64,000 bases of DNA, taken from Enoplosus armatus (lineage: Eukaryota > Chordata > Actinopteri > Centrarchiformes > Enoplosidae). The DNA lies in contig NC_092181.1 of NCBI RefSeq assembly GCF_043641665.1, forward strand, positions 2,857,421 through 2,921,420, read 5' to 3'. The notes under the pieces were generated by a model that saw nothing but the letters and a program-made list of their open reading frames with translations, did no database searches and was not told where the DNA came from. Shown piece by piece: positions 40,661 to 53,626 of this stretch (its first letter is position 1; each line of letters opens with the position of its first letter). A program made the translations under genes and the position numbers.

Positions 40661-43600
40661 CCGAACTTTCCTTTAACTCAATTCTTAAAAAAAGAAAATC
40701 TTTTGTTTATGTTAACTGCACATTCTCATGGCTGTCTGAACATTACGGCTTTGTTGTAGAAACCTAACCTCATCTGGGGGTCTGTGATTTCTAACAGGCT
40801 TGCTAATGTCATGTTTAGGCTGACATGCAAATAAAGCAGATTATGTTCCCACACATCTGTAAAGCTTCCTGCACCATCTGCACAGACCAACTATTCAACA
40901 TATAGGCTGCCCTCACACACACGCACACACACTCTGTCACATATATGTCCCCTGACATGCAACACACACTCCTCTTACCATAAACAGTTTCTTTAACATA
41001 ACACCCTGCAATCACACAGCTCAATCCTCCTGACACAGTAAATGGCCACGAGCAGCCAGCTGAGCCTCCAGAGCAGACAGGGTGCAGCTGACATTGTGCT
41101 CTCTGCATCTCTTCTCCACAGAGTCGGGGTTCAGCCGTCCCAATGGGAGACAGCTTAACACCCCCACCAACCTTCCTGGTCCCCAAACCACACATCCCTT
41201 ATCCCCCACTCGTCCAACAATAGCTGTTATGGCACTGTAATGGAGGCAGCAGGGGCTAACTGGGGGATAGCTGTTTGTTATAAATCAATAAGAGAGGATG
41301 TGAAGTGGTGCACAGCTAATGGATTTATTGTGGTGGGTGACAGGAAGTGGTGGTCAACATTATCTGACTCACCAACACTGCTGGGCTGTCTGGTCAGAGA
41401 GGGGAAGTTCATTAGGAGAAGCTGTACTCTCACAACTGTTCCCACATACCGACGACGCGAAACTACAGTGACAAACAACTGTAGGCTGTGTCACGTCATG
41501 CTCTAAGTTTAGGAAGAAGAACACAGCTTGAAGTCCACATTTTGTAATAGCATTCACTCTTTGAGAGAGAGCAATTGTCAATTGACTGTAACAGGCAGTT
41601 GATGAAATCCAGACCATAGCAACGCAGGCATGCCAAGAGCCCACAGAGAAAGAACAGACAATGAGATACTGCTGGTGTGCACTTGAGCAACACGCAAACT
41701 GAATTTGTCTAAACGTGGCAGAGATACAGCAGAGCGTGCTGCCCTTCCTTTGCCTGATCTGGACACATTCCCAACAACACAGTCGACCACAGTCAGCACG
41801 CCAATGAATAAAATAAGCAGCAGAATGGATAATGGCCCTAGATCTGTCAGTTGATTCACTGGAGCTACTTTAATGAGTCAAGCCAGTGGATGCAGCATAG
41901 TGGCTGTAAACTGGTGTGTAGTTGTTTACTCCCTGTGGGATCTCGCTGTGAATCAAAGGAAATGTGAGCTGTCTCGGAGGAGGTGCCCGAGAGCAGAGCA
42001 GGATCAGATTACACGACGCTGATAAAGAAGGAGGGAACGAGTAAAAAGGGGTGTACCCTGTGTGGCAATAAACCCTCATTTGCAAAGCAACAAAGTTCAC
42101 GAAATGGTCCATCACATATCAGACACCGTGGGAGGAACAGACGTCCAAAGATTGTCTTCCATATCAGCAGAACAACACACCATAAAGATGTGGAAGTCAA
42201 ATGGCTGGATTTCATTTTACTTTTTAAAAAATTAAATCCAATATTTGAACATTTGATGACTACTTGGTTTTGGGGTGAAGAAAGTGTTTTTAGGACAATG
42301 ATTTTGTCTTTGGGCCTACAGCAAGTAGGATGTGCCCCTCTCTCCATGTTGTTTGGTTGACGGTAGGAAGGAAGAGGATGAACTAAGTCTCTGATACAGC
42401 ACAGAGAGCCTCTGTGTTACTTTGTTTGGGGTAGAGAGGAAAAGAGTAGCCGCATTGTCCCATTGACTGCCGTCAGAGTGAAAAGGAAACCGGGTCTCAA
42501 GTGTCCCCACTGGATGCAACCAAAAAGGCTGACGCACATCAAGATGGCTCTGTGTGTTCACTGGCCAAGTTTGGTGGCCAACACTGCATCCAAAGCCCTG
42601 TTTAAAAGGCCTGACAGGGAGTTATTTCTTGAACTGCCACAGCTACGCATCGGTGTGCGGCTGTGCACTGAGGCGATGTGACAGATGATTAATTTTTCAG
42701 GGAGATTAGAGGCACGAGGGAGGTGCTTTGGAGAGCAGGGCAAAAGTCTGAAGGGACCCAGAAGAATGGAGCGCTCCTTTCTAACCAGTTGAAGTTTACA
42801 GTTTGTTTTTCTTCAGGAAAGCCACAACAAAAAAATAAAGGAAAAACATAAAATCTAAATATTTGAAGAGTAAAAGCGAGCATATTAAAAATTGAGTGAC
42901 TTACTCTGACAACAGTCATGCCATTTGATTAATGTACTGCTGTTGTCCAATAATAAGCTCCAAAATGTCAACTTTAAAAAAAAGGAACAAAGAAGAAATG
43001 AAAAAGGAAGAATAAAAGCCTTGATTGTCTAAATGCATTTCTCAGTTTATCCAGCGTTTTGTGAAGTATTCACAGGCTCCAGGGTTGCTCAACTTTCTCA
43101 ACCCATGAGAGCATGAAATCCTTCAAAAGCACTGAAACAGAAAACAACCAAAACCAGAGTTATGAGATTTCCACTCAACAGTGACGATATGCAAAATTAA
43201 CTTCCTTGTGAGATGTTGCCGTTCTTCATGTTGTGCATCTAACAAGTCAAGCTTCCCCTGGTGATTTGTGTTGTGTTCCAACCACACCCTTGCTGTCCTC
43301 GCTTTTCTCAATCTCTCATAGAAGTGTAATTAAGGGACAAGGAGGAGGAGGAGGAGGAGAAAAACAGACACCACAGGACTCATCAGAGTCACTATGCTGA
43401 GAAGCACAACTCAGCCAAATCATCCAACTGTGAAAACTTTATCTTTTGAGTCAGTGCTGGAATCTAGTTCACTCCCTCTCTGCTTGGATACGCCGTCAGT
43501 AATGAAAAAATTATCAATGGTAATGTATTCATGAGGAAAACAGTAGGATTCAGCTATTTCCAGCATGCTGTTAAACGGGTGCATGGGTGTTTTGGGCAGA

Positions 43601-45373
43601 GCTTTGATAGGAGCTGACTTGAAATGATCAACCTGGCAGACATATATACAGCTTTTAAGAGGAAGTGATGGGAAGAAACAGCCATTAGGCCTTTGACATT
43701 TTAAGTAAGGGACATTTCTTGTCCTCTTTTGATCCAACCAAGAGAACTGTTGCGGGTAAATAATTAATTTCAGTGACTGTCATGGGTAGGGTTCAGCTGG
43801 GCAGTGCCAGCTGTACTTGCTCAGCATTATACCACTGCGCTCCACTGGAAGCTTCTGATGAGATCTTTTGTCAGTGACAGCAGAAGTCTGTTACATGTAT
43901 GGATGTTTTCGGACGATCCTGCCAATTACTTAATTACTGTATTCATCCTAAACAAAGAGACTCAAAAATCTTTGGTTTGATTTAATTAACCCCTTCCCCC
44001 CTAAATATCTAGTGTTTAGTTGCACCTGCCTGCTTTACCCAATGAAAAGTAACCTTCTTGCAGTGAGGTTTTTTGGTCAGAGATAATTATAATAATGATA
44101 ATAATAATATTGGAGCACTGGGTGTTGACTTCTATCGTAGCTGAAGGGAAACTTTATCTCTCTGTGTCCCTTTCTCCATGGGAACAGTGAAACACAGAGG
44201 CAGGGTGATATGCAAACACAGAGCAGGTCACGCGACGTGTGCGCTGAGTGGCTGTAACTGAGCCCCTGGAAAGTACTCAGTAAGGCACCACTGAGCAGAG
44301 ACAGAGGCGAGGTAAAACAGGGCATCCACAGAAAAAGAAATCCTTCAAGCTAAACAAAGAGGTTAGGATATATGCCATACACTAATCCCCTTTACAAAGT
44401 GTAGACCTATTTATAAACTGAAGGATCTCCTGGCCCCTTGCTCTGCTAATGTAGGACAGTATCACGGAATTAAGCAGGAGGGGGGGAGATTATCACCGTG
44501 CCACCACAGCTGTAGCTGCGAAATCTACAGTAAGTCACCCCCCCTCACCCCCCACCGCCGTCCCACCGCCCGTCCGCCCCCTTCCCCGAGGGCAGACATG
44601 AACAGCTTTCCAACCAGGGTGCTGTCTGCTGCTGCACTACTTGATGACACAGACCCGGGGCAAGCTCGGTGGAGGCCTGGCTGGCAGAAAGTATTGGCAC
44701 CCTGTCCTATTCAACCTGACACACATTCAACTGCCTCAGCTGGACGCATTAGTCTAGAAACAAGTTGGATGCCACAAACTTGTTTGGCGCTGGTCTCGGT
44801 GCTTTGTGATGGTGACTCTTGCCGATAATGATAATAAAGAGGACAATAAGTAACGTGATTTAGTGTCCAAGAGACGGAGGCTCAGTTTTGAAGAAAAGCT
44901 GTTTAACTTCTAATTCCAATGTGACCCATGTGAAATTTGACTTAAACAGATATTGAAGTCGGCAGCAGAGGACACTGCAAATGACTTGATCGGATAAGAA
45001 AAAAAGCGGATGAGATAAAAGTCATTTAAAATGGATGCTGATTTCAGTGGATTTACTCATGAAATCTAATGAAAGAAATTTGTGCTCCTGCCGTCACTAA
45101 GCAGGATTGAACTGCTGTCCTGTCAAGTCTGGAGCATCTGCAAAGTAAGGTAGTGACATCATGGAAGATTTGGCAACACCTGGAGACATCACTGCTGGCA
45201 TGGGAAGCTGTGTGGGAGTGGATGGGAGCTATAGCAACACCCAGGCATTTTAGGGTTATGATTCATTCTTCACTGTCATACATTACAGATGTGTGTGAAC
45301 AAGAACTTACTCCCCCATGCACAATTAGCTCATTCTATTATTTACTGTTGTTCGAGCTCACATATTTAAATTC

Positions 45374-45627
45374 AGGGCTACAACTAATGATTATTTTCCA
45401 TTATCAATGAATCTGCCAATTAACTTCTTGATTAATATGAAAAGTGTGTTGGTGGCATCTTCAAATTGCTTGTTTTGTCCCAACCAACAGCTAAAAAAAA
45501 ATTATAATTAAATTATAAAATCATAGAGGACTAAGAAAAACAGAAAACTTTATATTTAGTACTCAAAATTACTTAAATGATTAATCGATTATAAAAACAG
45601 CTGCCGATTAATTTTCAGTGCCCCAGT
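45374..45627. repeat. AATCGATTAAT repeat family copy
   Basis: Starts gggctacaactaatgattat, includes ttgcttgttttgtcccaacc, catagaggactaag and gattaatcgattataa, and ends near ccgattaattttcagtg. Weakly inverted AT-rich ends. Confidence 0.7.
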
Positions 45628-45671
45628 TCTACTTCTAAGTTTATATCTATGAGTTAGCGGGACAATAAATG

Positions 45672-45701
45672 CGTTGTTGTTGTTGTTGTTGTTGTTGTTG
45701 T
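45672..45701. repeat. (TTG)n microsatellite
   Basis: About ten TTG units beside the preceding repeat. Confidence 0.93.
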
Positions 45702-45921
45702 CTTGCCAACATATTAAGTGTCCATAAAGTTTTATGTGAAAGATTACCACTCCGATACAAATTCTATGAGCTCTTAATTTTCTGATTTTAATTGAAAGAA
45801 AAGGAAAAATGTTAATAGCCTCTTTCTCTTCACCTGCCTCTCTCGCACGCGGACACACATCATACACGCGCGCGCACATACTCGGACACCACTAATGACA
45901 CTGTGGGACTCTATTGACAAG

Positions 45922-45929
45922 TGACGTCA
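45922..45929. promoter_or_regulatory. CRE palindrome TGACGTCA
   Basis: A perfect cAMP response element octamer at the left edge of a CpG-rich block (45,840-46,640) that contains candidate first exons on both strands. Binding is not shown. Confidence 0.5.
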
Positions 45930-46126
45930 AGCTGAAGGATCGATACTGGGGCCAAAAACGTCGTTCTGGTTTGGCAGAAAAGAGCTCTGTGACACTTCGG
46001 ACAGTAAAAACTATCGAGTAAAAGTAAAAGTTAAAAAAAAAAAAGCGAACTTTTGGGGGCCGGAGAGAGAGCTCGCGCATTACTCCGAAACAGCAGGCAG
46101 TGGTGGCCAGTTTGAGGCATGCGGAA

Positions 46127-46161
46127 ATGAAGTCCAAATACAAGGCTGGGTTTGCACCCAG
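46127..46161 (+). other. candidate plus-strand first exon ending in a strong donor
   Basis: An ATG at 46127 reads MKSKYKAGFAP and two bases before gtaagc, a good donor. Phase 2 is compatible with the exon at 60921 (which starts with one base). An upstream ATG at 46119 gives a three-codon uORF. It could be an alternative hap1 first exon, but nothing in the sequence proves transcription. Confidence 0.3.
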
Positions 46162-46202
46162 GTAAGCAAAAGATGAAAAACGTGAGCAAACATTATCCCA
46201 CC

Positions 46203-46205
<3 letters not shown>

Positions 46206-46249
<44 letters not shown>
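46206..46249. repeat. (CA)n microsatellite
   Basis: About 21 CA units between the two opposed donor sites near 46.2-46.4 kb. Confidence 0.94.
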
Positions 46250-46364
46250 ATAGAGAAAGCACCACCCGCAAAAAGAAGGAAAAGGCATGTACGTCGGAGA
46301 CAAAGACGCTGTGAGCAGTTTGAAAAGTGTCGGCGGAAGTAAACATACATTCAGTGAATCTTAC

Positions 46365-46640
46365 CTGTCGAAACACACGGAAACACTCGGTTTTGTATTA
46401 TTCCAGGTCAGCGTTGTTTTCTTCGGGACGGTCACGGGACACTTGTCTGTATTCCCCTTCACTTCTCTTCACTTCTCTCCGCTCTGTCCGCTGCTGCTGC
46501 TGCTGCTGCTGCTGGTGGCGGCCGACGGTCCTCTGAACAGAAATGAGTAAAAGAAGCGTCACCTCGGCTCAGACTCCGCCTTCCTCGCCCCCGACCCCAC
46601 CCTGCCGCAGCTCGACACACTGCCGGGAGAGGCGTTACAC
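46365..46640 (-). promoter_or_regulatory. jup: candidate jup first exon and promoter
   Basis: On the minus strand CGACAG is followed by gtaag at 46364, a strong donor; upstream are a CTG repeat (46491-46513) and a CpG- and C-rich block to about 46640. A CpG-island first exon joined to 36341 would give a non-coding exon 1 and a 10-kb first intron, as is common for catenins. Inferred from position and composition. Confidence 0.45.
46491..46513. repeat. (CTG)n repeat
   Basis: About seven CTG units (CAG in the minus-strand sense), inside the candidate jup 5'UTR exon. Confidence 0.9.
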
Positions 46641-47394
46641 TTTTATTGTTAGGAGCTGTGGTCAATCAAATAAACACAACATTTAAACTGCCACATCGCT
46701 GACTGTAATGTTAGACTCTTTTATTTAACTTATTATCACAGCAAAACTTTACAGGCCCGTGCTTTACATTCATCTGATGATAATACAACAAGAGTTTACA
46801 TACATCACATGATAATGGTAAACTATATAGGCTACAGTTAGCCCATACCACATAATGTATGATACATTATCACACAGTACTGTGAGAGCAAAGTACAACG
46901 CTCACTGCAGACAGATGAGCTGTTAGAGCTTCAGGTACATTACAGTAGATAATACAGCACAGTGTTGCGATGACTTTTGAGTGGCTCAAGCATGCTGATA
47001 TTACTATTATGTGTGTGTTTTCGTTATGTTTCTCATCTCAGAGAGACTACGACGACGACGCCGCGTGCTAACAACCGTCCCGCTCACCTGCGTGACGGCT
47101 GACCACACCTTGATTACATCACGAAACCAGACGACGAAATGAGTCACTGCAGCCGGGAAGCAACACGCTGTCTGAGGGGCAGCTCGCAGAGAAACAGTGC
47201 TTCCTTCAGAGGTGCTGGTGGGGAGGGAGGGAGACATTTATCACGTGGACGTTTTTAAATCTTTGTGTTACATATAATAGTTCTGGTCAAAGATCTCATG
47301 ATTTACAGATGCTTCTGTAAAACTGGATTGTGAAATCAGTAAAATGATAAAAAAAATATATAAGTGATCTGCTGATTACAATTGGTCGTAAATC

Positions 47395-47535
47395 AAAATG
47401 CCCAAATGCCTTGTTTTGTCCAATCAGCTGTCCAAAACCCAGGCTGGAGTTTTAGACTTAAACAGTTAATCCATCCTTAAAATTGGATGGAATTCAGTTT
47501 CTGACTAATTGATTAATCGACTAATCATTTATATA
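47395..47535. repeat. AATCGATTAAT repeat family fragment
   Basis: Contains ccttgttttgtccaatcagc, tgtccaaaaccca and attgattaatcgactaatca, shared with 13425 and 45374. Confidence 0.6.
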
Positions 47536-49157
47536 GGTGACCTAACATGTTATTGCCTGCCTTAATTACAGGAGTTTGAAAGCACTTGGTGAAAACAAGG
47601 CATGGCCTGTGTGACACTCCCAGAAGTCAATATATAGTCATAAAAAATATCTTTAGTTTATACAGAGCTGTAAGGGAGCCAAAATAGGCAGCAAAGACGT
47701 ATCTGTTTTTTGCCGACTCATTTTAGACCTGCAAAGGCAGAAAAAACAGAATTGAAATCCCTCCACCTACAGACACCGGCGTTGCAGTTAGATGTGAAAC
47801 AGTAATAAAGTGCGCACAGTAAACTTGTCTCGCCGTGACACACTCAGACTGGATGACAGACTCAGATAGGTCAGGCCGTATACTATGTCCTGCCTTGGGG
47901 CATATTGTCACGGCTCTCTCCTATATGGCCATTGTGACAGTCATCATCTGTGCCTCCTTGAATGAAAGAGACAGGGACGGAGAGGGACAAGGCATGCTGG
48001 GCCACTGCTGATTATATATGCCATTATATTTGTCTGAGTGGATGCGTTGACTGACAGCCCTCTCTTTAAAAACAGCTTCAGGCCCAAATTACACTCCCAG
48101 GTTTTCATGTGTTGCACGAGGGCCTTGATTTTTATTAGACTATTAATTTAATGGGACAGTGTCTTCATAGCTTCATACTCTCCAAACTGTTACCTTACCT
48201 TGCATTTTGCGTTTTGTCTTCCACTTGTTTTGGCTTTCTCAGATGCTCCCTGGATAGTGGACACAGAGGCTGCAGACAGTGACATGAATGGTGCCATTGT
48301 TTTGAGCACAGCAGCTTCTTTATTTTGAAAATTAGCCAGGAATTAAAAGAGTGGGATTCATGTGGGACTTGAGCTCATGCTGGCTCTGTCAAAGACACCT
48401 ATCTTTTTGGTTTCAGCAATCATTCAATATTGAGCTTTTGATGTCTTTTATAAAACAGTCATTTTTATGTAGAATCATTTCTCTATCTCTAGTGAAAATA
48501 AGTTAGAGGCTGCTTGCTTACAGCTTATGTATATGTATATGTCTTTCTCTTTGTCTCTGTAAAATGTCACATCATAGATATATTTATTTAAGTATGATAC
48601 GCCTCCAAAGACGTTTTCTGGCAAAGATGTCTGCACTGGTGTCTGGCAGACTTAGCTCCAGTCCCGCCCTGTAACCTCCCAGCAAACAGACCATGAATCT
48701 CACTGTATGCTCCAATCTGTCTTTCATTCCAAGGGCAGGACACGCTGATATGATGTCCCTGCTTTACAATACTGGCCTGTTTTGCTCTCTCTGGTCCTCT
48801 GCCTCTCACCCCACAGGAAATGGCCCTATTGTCCTTGGGAGAGGAAGTGGCCTGGAGCAGACCACTAGCTCACTGGATTGATTCAGACTGTGGTAAATTA
48901 TTAATCATTGCTCACAAATGGAAGACACGCAGACACTGTACTGTGTTGGCTGTCCACTGAGTAATGTTTTTGAACAATGGGCAGTAGAGCTGCAGTTGAC
49001 CACCTGTACCAGGAGAGAGATACGCTGGTACTTGGAATATAAAGACATGTTTTAGTGGCTGCAGCATTTACTGTAGGTGGGAGACTTAGCTGAGTGTAAA
49101 ACTGACCAGACTCCACAGACGAGCTGAGCCAATTTTTGACATTGGAAAGAGCAGTTG

Positions 49158-49300
49158 ACAAAACAATCTCCACTCAAGGTTCACTTACTCGGTACTTCGA
49201 TCCTCATGGAGTTTGCTGACTTCTCGTGGAGCTGTAGATGTTTAAACTTGGAGACAGCAGACAAAACAATGCCCACTCAAGGTCCACTTACTTTCTTGTT
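49158..49300 (+). repeat. imperfect direct duplication
   Basis: acaaaacaatctccactcaa-ggttcacttact at about 49158 recurs as acaaaacaatgcccactcaa-ggtccacttact at about 49260. I recall similar text from fish dispersed repeats. Confidence 0.5.
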
Positions 49301-50286
49301 CTGGAGCTTTTTACCGGAACAAGCAACATTGTTTTGTCAAATGCAGAAAAGCAGTTAATCCAGTGGTGTATAAAGCTTTTCTTACTTCAAAAGACAACTC
49401 TACCAGCTTGATTGTGAATTAGTATTTTTGTATCTAAAATGAGATATCCACAAAGGTTCATACATAATTGAGCAAGAGATCTTTAAACCAAATTATAAAG
49501 AGGACTAAGGTCTTTCTGTTTGTTCACACTTACCACTAGAGGTCGACAGAGACTCACACAATCAGTTAACACATTTGTTAGGGTCAGATCAGATGTGTGT
49601 GTAAGTTTGAGGGTGCACAGTATGTCTGTACACGTCTCAGGCGGGCTTGGTGGTTGGCTCTCAGGGTTAAAATAGCTCAGCATTTGATCCAGTCACATGT
49701 TACTAGTTGTGAATATTCAGATAAAGTAAGAGAGGCAGCTGAAAATAACTACAGTTGTTCTTTTAATGGCACACATAACAATCAGGCAGATGTTAAGCTG
49801 TTAAAGTCATTGTTGCTATTGGAAGGGGGTCTGCTTGAGCTATGTAAGTACATCATCTACACGTCATCATCTACACTGATCTGTTAAATGATAGCTAATC
49901 TTTGATTATTAATCAGCAGTGCAGCCCTTCATGTGTACATCCACTTACAGTAACGCTGAGAGTTTGTCACCTGTCACACACTCTGTGCAGGCTCGATCTG
50001 TGTCTGATGGGACAACCAAAAATATCAACCGGGTGTGATGTGATTTCCCTGGCTTAAAATACTTTGCATGTGACCAGCTGCTACTATAGAGCCTTGCTTA
50101 ATTTCCACGGGTCCATCACCCTCTCATATTTATTACATACAGCAGAATCATATACAGGTCAAGTTACATTGAATACTGCTGGCCATCCTTTTTATGTGGA
50201 CTTCTGAGTGTATAATATACAGTCTCAGATGTTCAGGTTTATCATAAATGGACGACCTTTGATACTATAGTGCCTATCGGTGAAGA

Positions 50287-50305
50287 ACTACATGTCCCAT
50301 GATGC
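50287..50305 (+). promoter_or_regulatory. ZNF143/STAF-like promoter motif
   Basis: ACTACATGTCCCATGATGC matches the long ZNF143 motif (ACTACANNTCCCANNATGC) at every fixed position. It lies about 120 bases before a consensus donor, in a locally GC-richer block. This motif typically marks active promoters. Confidence 0.7.
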
Positions 50306-50423
50306 TTCGCTGTCAAGATGACCAAATGGAACGCAGAGCGGACCAGCCGTTGTGACAGCTGAGCCCCAAGTTTGCTGAGGGAAACTTCAGCGCCGACCAC
50401 GACCCACGAATGAAAATAAGCAT
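50306..50423 (+). other. candidate first exon (hap1?)
   Basis: Downstream of the ZNF143-like motif and ending AAGCAT before gtaagt. It contains ATGACCAAATGG (a short uORF ending in TGA) and an ATG at 50410 reading MKIS plus two bases. The phase (2) fits the acceptor at 60921. The next gene to the right is hap1, so this may be its first exon; not proven. Confidence 0.4.
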
Positions 50424-53400
50424 GTAAGTTGAATCTGTTTCCCTTTCTTTGCCTCTCACCGCCATTACAGAGAGAGTCCTATTGTTCACCTGTCGCTGTT
50501 GTGTCTGTTTCTTTATCTGTCCGAACTCGGTGAGGGGAAATTTCCATAACGGAGGGTGGAAGTGTTGATGTTAACAATTCAAGTTGTCCTGTTTCTAACA
50601 TCTTCCAAACACGTACCCTTTGACCAACACTTGGAAAGTTAATCATTACTTTTGTTACACTTTGGTCAGACGTGAATGAAGAAATTGTGCATAATTAAAA
50701 GTGTGCTACTTAAGGTATATTTGTAGCTAGCTAAGTTCTATTTTCTGGCTTGACCTCTGCGGTAAGTTATGCTTAATTATGTTATTACAATGATAACTAT
50801 CATCAATGGCTTTAAAGTAAAAGAAAGAACCAGTGGTCAACTCTCAGCCCTTGACGTTTTTGTTGCTTTTACGGTACAGCAAAAATGTTCAGTAACCATT
50901 AGCCTAAACATCGCCTCTCATCTTCAGCCCCTCCTCTGTCACAACACTGGAGTATTTTGGTTGAAAGAAGTCAACCCCTCCTTGTTATCCTGCAGGTGGG
51001 GGATTTGCAGTAACAATAGCTTCTGTGTACCTTTAGAGACTCGCAGAAGGTGCACCCTCTGTACGCACACAAACTGGTGGGAAATGAAAGGCACCTTTGT
51101 GTGTAGACCTCACATTATTCACTGTGTATTCATCACAGCCTGCTGAGATTTAAAGTAGGGAACTGGCATCACTTTGGCAGAATGCTTACCCAAATACAAA
51201 CAAAAATGAGGTCTAGGTATTATGTTGTGTATGAAGTCAGAAACACAAGTCTACCCTTCATGTAATACAGCCAAGGGGAAAGAATCATTAATCTGTCTCA
51301 GCCTCTCTCTATCTGTGGGCTCTCCTCTGTTTGTGTCGCTCGTAACCTTCACACAACTTTGCACTCATAATAAATATTAACAAAGATTGAAGTTTGAAAG
51401 AACACCATCAAAATGCATTAAAACACCTCATAAGTACACTGAACTCATTTTGTGTTATTAATATTATTATATTATTATTAATAGAACTGGCGATTTACTT
51501 ATTCTGTGATCAGACAGTTTCTGCTTTTCAATAATGTTGCCAATATCAGACTGTATTGAAGGAAAGTTCTTGTTTGTCTGCTTATGTTAAGACATTTTAG
51601 AAATCTGGCTTATTTGCCAAAAAAAAAATCAAAAATCATCATGCTATTGGCTCCGAAACGCAGGTATCATATGGCCACTAGTACTGAAACATTTGACACT
51701 GACACGTAGCCCTAGCTATTTATGAATAACAACAATCTCTGATATTTCATTGACTATAAATTATTACTACCTCACTGTTTATTTCTCCTGAAATAAAAAA
51801 TAGGACAGCTTGTCTTGTATCAAAACATGGAGCAAAAACAAATGTACTTTTATTTGATACAGAGTGTTTAAGACTCTCTACTAATGCCTGAACATAAACA
51901 ATGCAATGCAGAATTGAAATGCTCAGTTTTTGACTTGTTTACTTGTTTGCTCAGACTTTCCACCAGCACTGTTCAGAGATTTTATCTGCCTGCGTGTCCT
52001 TACAACCAGTGGAACAAAGCCCAGACTCCTGAGATCATAACTGGGTTTATTTGACCTTTTATTACTTAGACGTTCTGATTAGCAATAGCCTTTGGCAGCA
52101 AGAGTATGTGTTTCAGTTTTTTTGATGGGGCAATGTTTTAGATCTTCCTTTTTTACTTTTCTGTCCTTTTTCTAAGGGATGGGAATGCAAAACCATTTCA
52201 ATAGCTGATTACTTTAAATGCTGTCCAAAATGCCACATTTTACATTAAGAAATAATTTTCTGTTCTTTTCAGTCATTAAACGTGTTTGTGGAGTGTAGAG
52301 GTGATTCCTTTTAAACAACAGATTCAGCTCAAAAAGTTGTAAGGCAACGTCTTGTGTGATGTAATTACATATTTTAGCTATTTCCTATGATAGCATGCCT
52401 GTGTCAGGTTACATGTTGGATAATGGAGGTGCTATTTTAGAACAAGTGAAAACTAGAATGCCCTTTTTTGGTAAACATGCACCAAATAAGAATCACTTAA
52501 ATTGCAATGAAAACATGCAGACCAGAATTAACTACAAATGTCATTTGTTCTGATTCTAAGGTTGGAAATTTATCACTGTGAGAGATTTGTTGCTTATAGC
52601 ATATGAAGAAATTCAAGTGGCATTAAAATCTGTGTCTTGTTTTGTGATCATATCTTGTCAGTGTTCTTGTTCTTTGTAATTATGACTGAACCAGTACAGT
52701 ATGACCCCCCCCCCAGCTTTCAGTTAAGCTATCTTCAACAAAAAGCAGTGGCCTCTGTGAGCTGCAAGTTAAACTAGTTACCGTACACACCACTGCTGTT
52801 GTCCTATAAGTCAATATCTGTTTATATCTCTCCCCCAGGATGTAGTCTAAACCTGCTGCCATCAAGAAACTGTTAATCCCTTCCAAGTGTAAACATGCAA
52901 GATACATGAAGGTCCAAATAATATTAAGGCAGACACTCTGAAGAATCTTTATTGTTGTAGTTGAACAAAAGAAACATCCATAAATTCATAAAGAGGATGA
53001 AACATCCACAAGTTTGATTTGTGCGGCCTTTGTAACAAAATGATAGGTTTGTTCAGTTTTAGATAGCTAGTAATTAATCACTGATTACTGTCTGTAAATC
53101 AGTGACCAGTAGTGCTGGGAATCAGTCTTGGCATTATTGCTGTGATAAAGACTGAACTATAGGTGAGTAAATCTAATTTGGATAATACAGCAGAAACTAG
53201 AGCAGTGGAGGTTTGCAGTGTTTGGCTGATGCAAATGACTGACAATGAGGAAGAGTGACACCCTGACCTGCTGCTGTGGTATACAGTAACCTGGACTCAC
53301 AGACCTCTGTCCTCCTCTTCTTTTAAGTTGCTTCTGTCTGTCCATTGTTTCTCAGGCACACGCCATGATAAACCAGCACGCCTTTTCTCTATATGTCCCT

Positions 53401-53488
53401 CCTCCTCCTCCTCCTCTCTCATCCCCCTTTCAGCCCCACCTCCACCCGCCTCACTGTTGCTTTCTCTCTCTCTCTCTCTTCCTGATAG

Positions 53489-53626
53489 GACACACTCGGG
53501 ACAGGACAGAAGCCGGCCGGTAAAGCAGCACTAGCAGCATTTAATTTGATGGACACACGCACTAAAGGAGATTGCACCCAACACACACAGGACATCACAT
53601 ACTAAGATAACTACTGCAGCAGCACA
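53489..53626 (+). other. likely untranslated internal exon
   Basis: Preceded by a long TC tract ending cttcctgatag and followed by gtaagt after AGCACA. Its frames are stopped (TAG at about 53532; an ATG at 53550 runs 18 codons to TAA), so if spliced it would be 5'UTR with a uORF. Probably belongs to hap1. Confidence 0.45.

Larger units (their letters stand above)
36342..46364 (-). other. presumed jup first intron
   Basis: About 10 kb without coding similarity between the start-codon exon and the best upstream donor (46364). It holds GT runs at 36757-36790 and 38301-38320, a C run at 36521-36538, a MITE copy at 40495-40660, a GGA run near 43343, an AT-rich repeat at 45374-45627 and a TTG array at 45672-45701. 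Assignment to jup depends on the 46.4-kb exon being real. Confidence 0.4.
46641..50286. other. intergenic DNA
   Basis: No coding similarity. It contains a fragment of the AATCGATTAAT family at 47395-47535 and a near-duplicate 40-base block around 49160-49300; the rest is unassigned. Confidence 0.5.
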
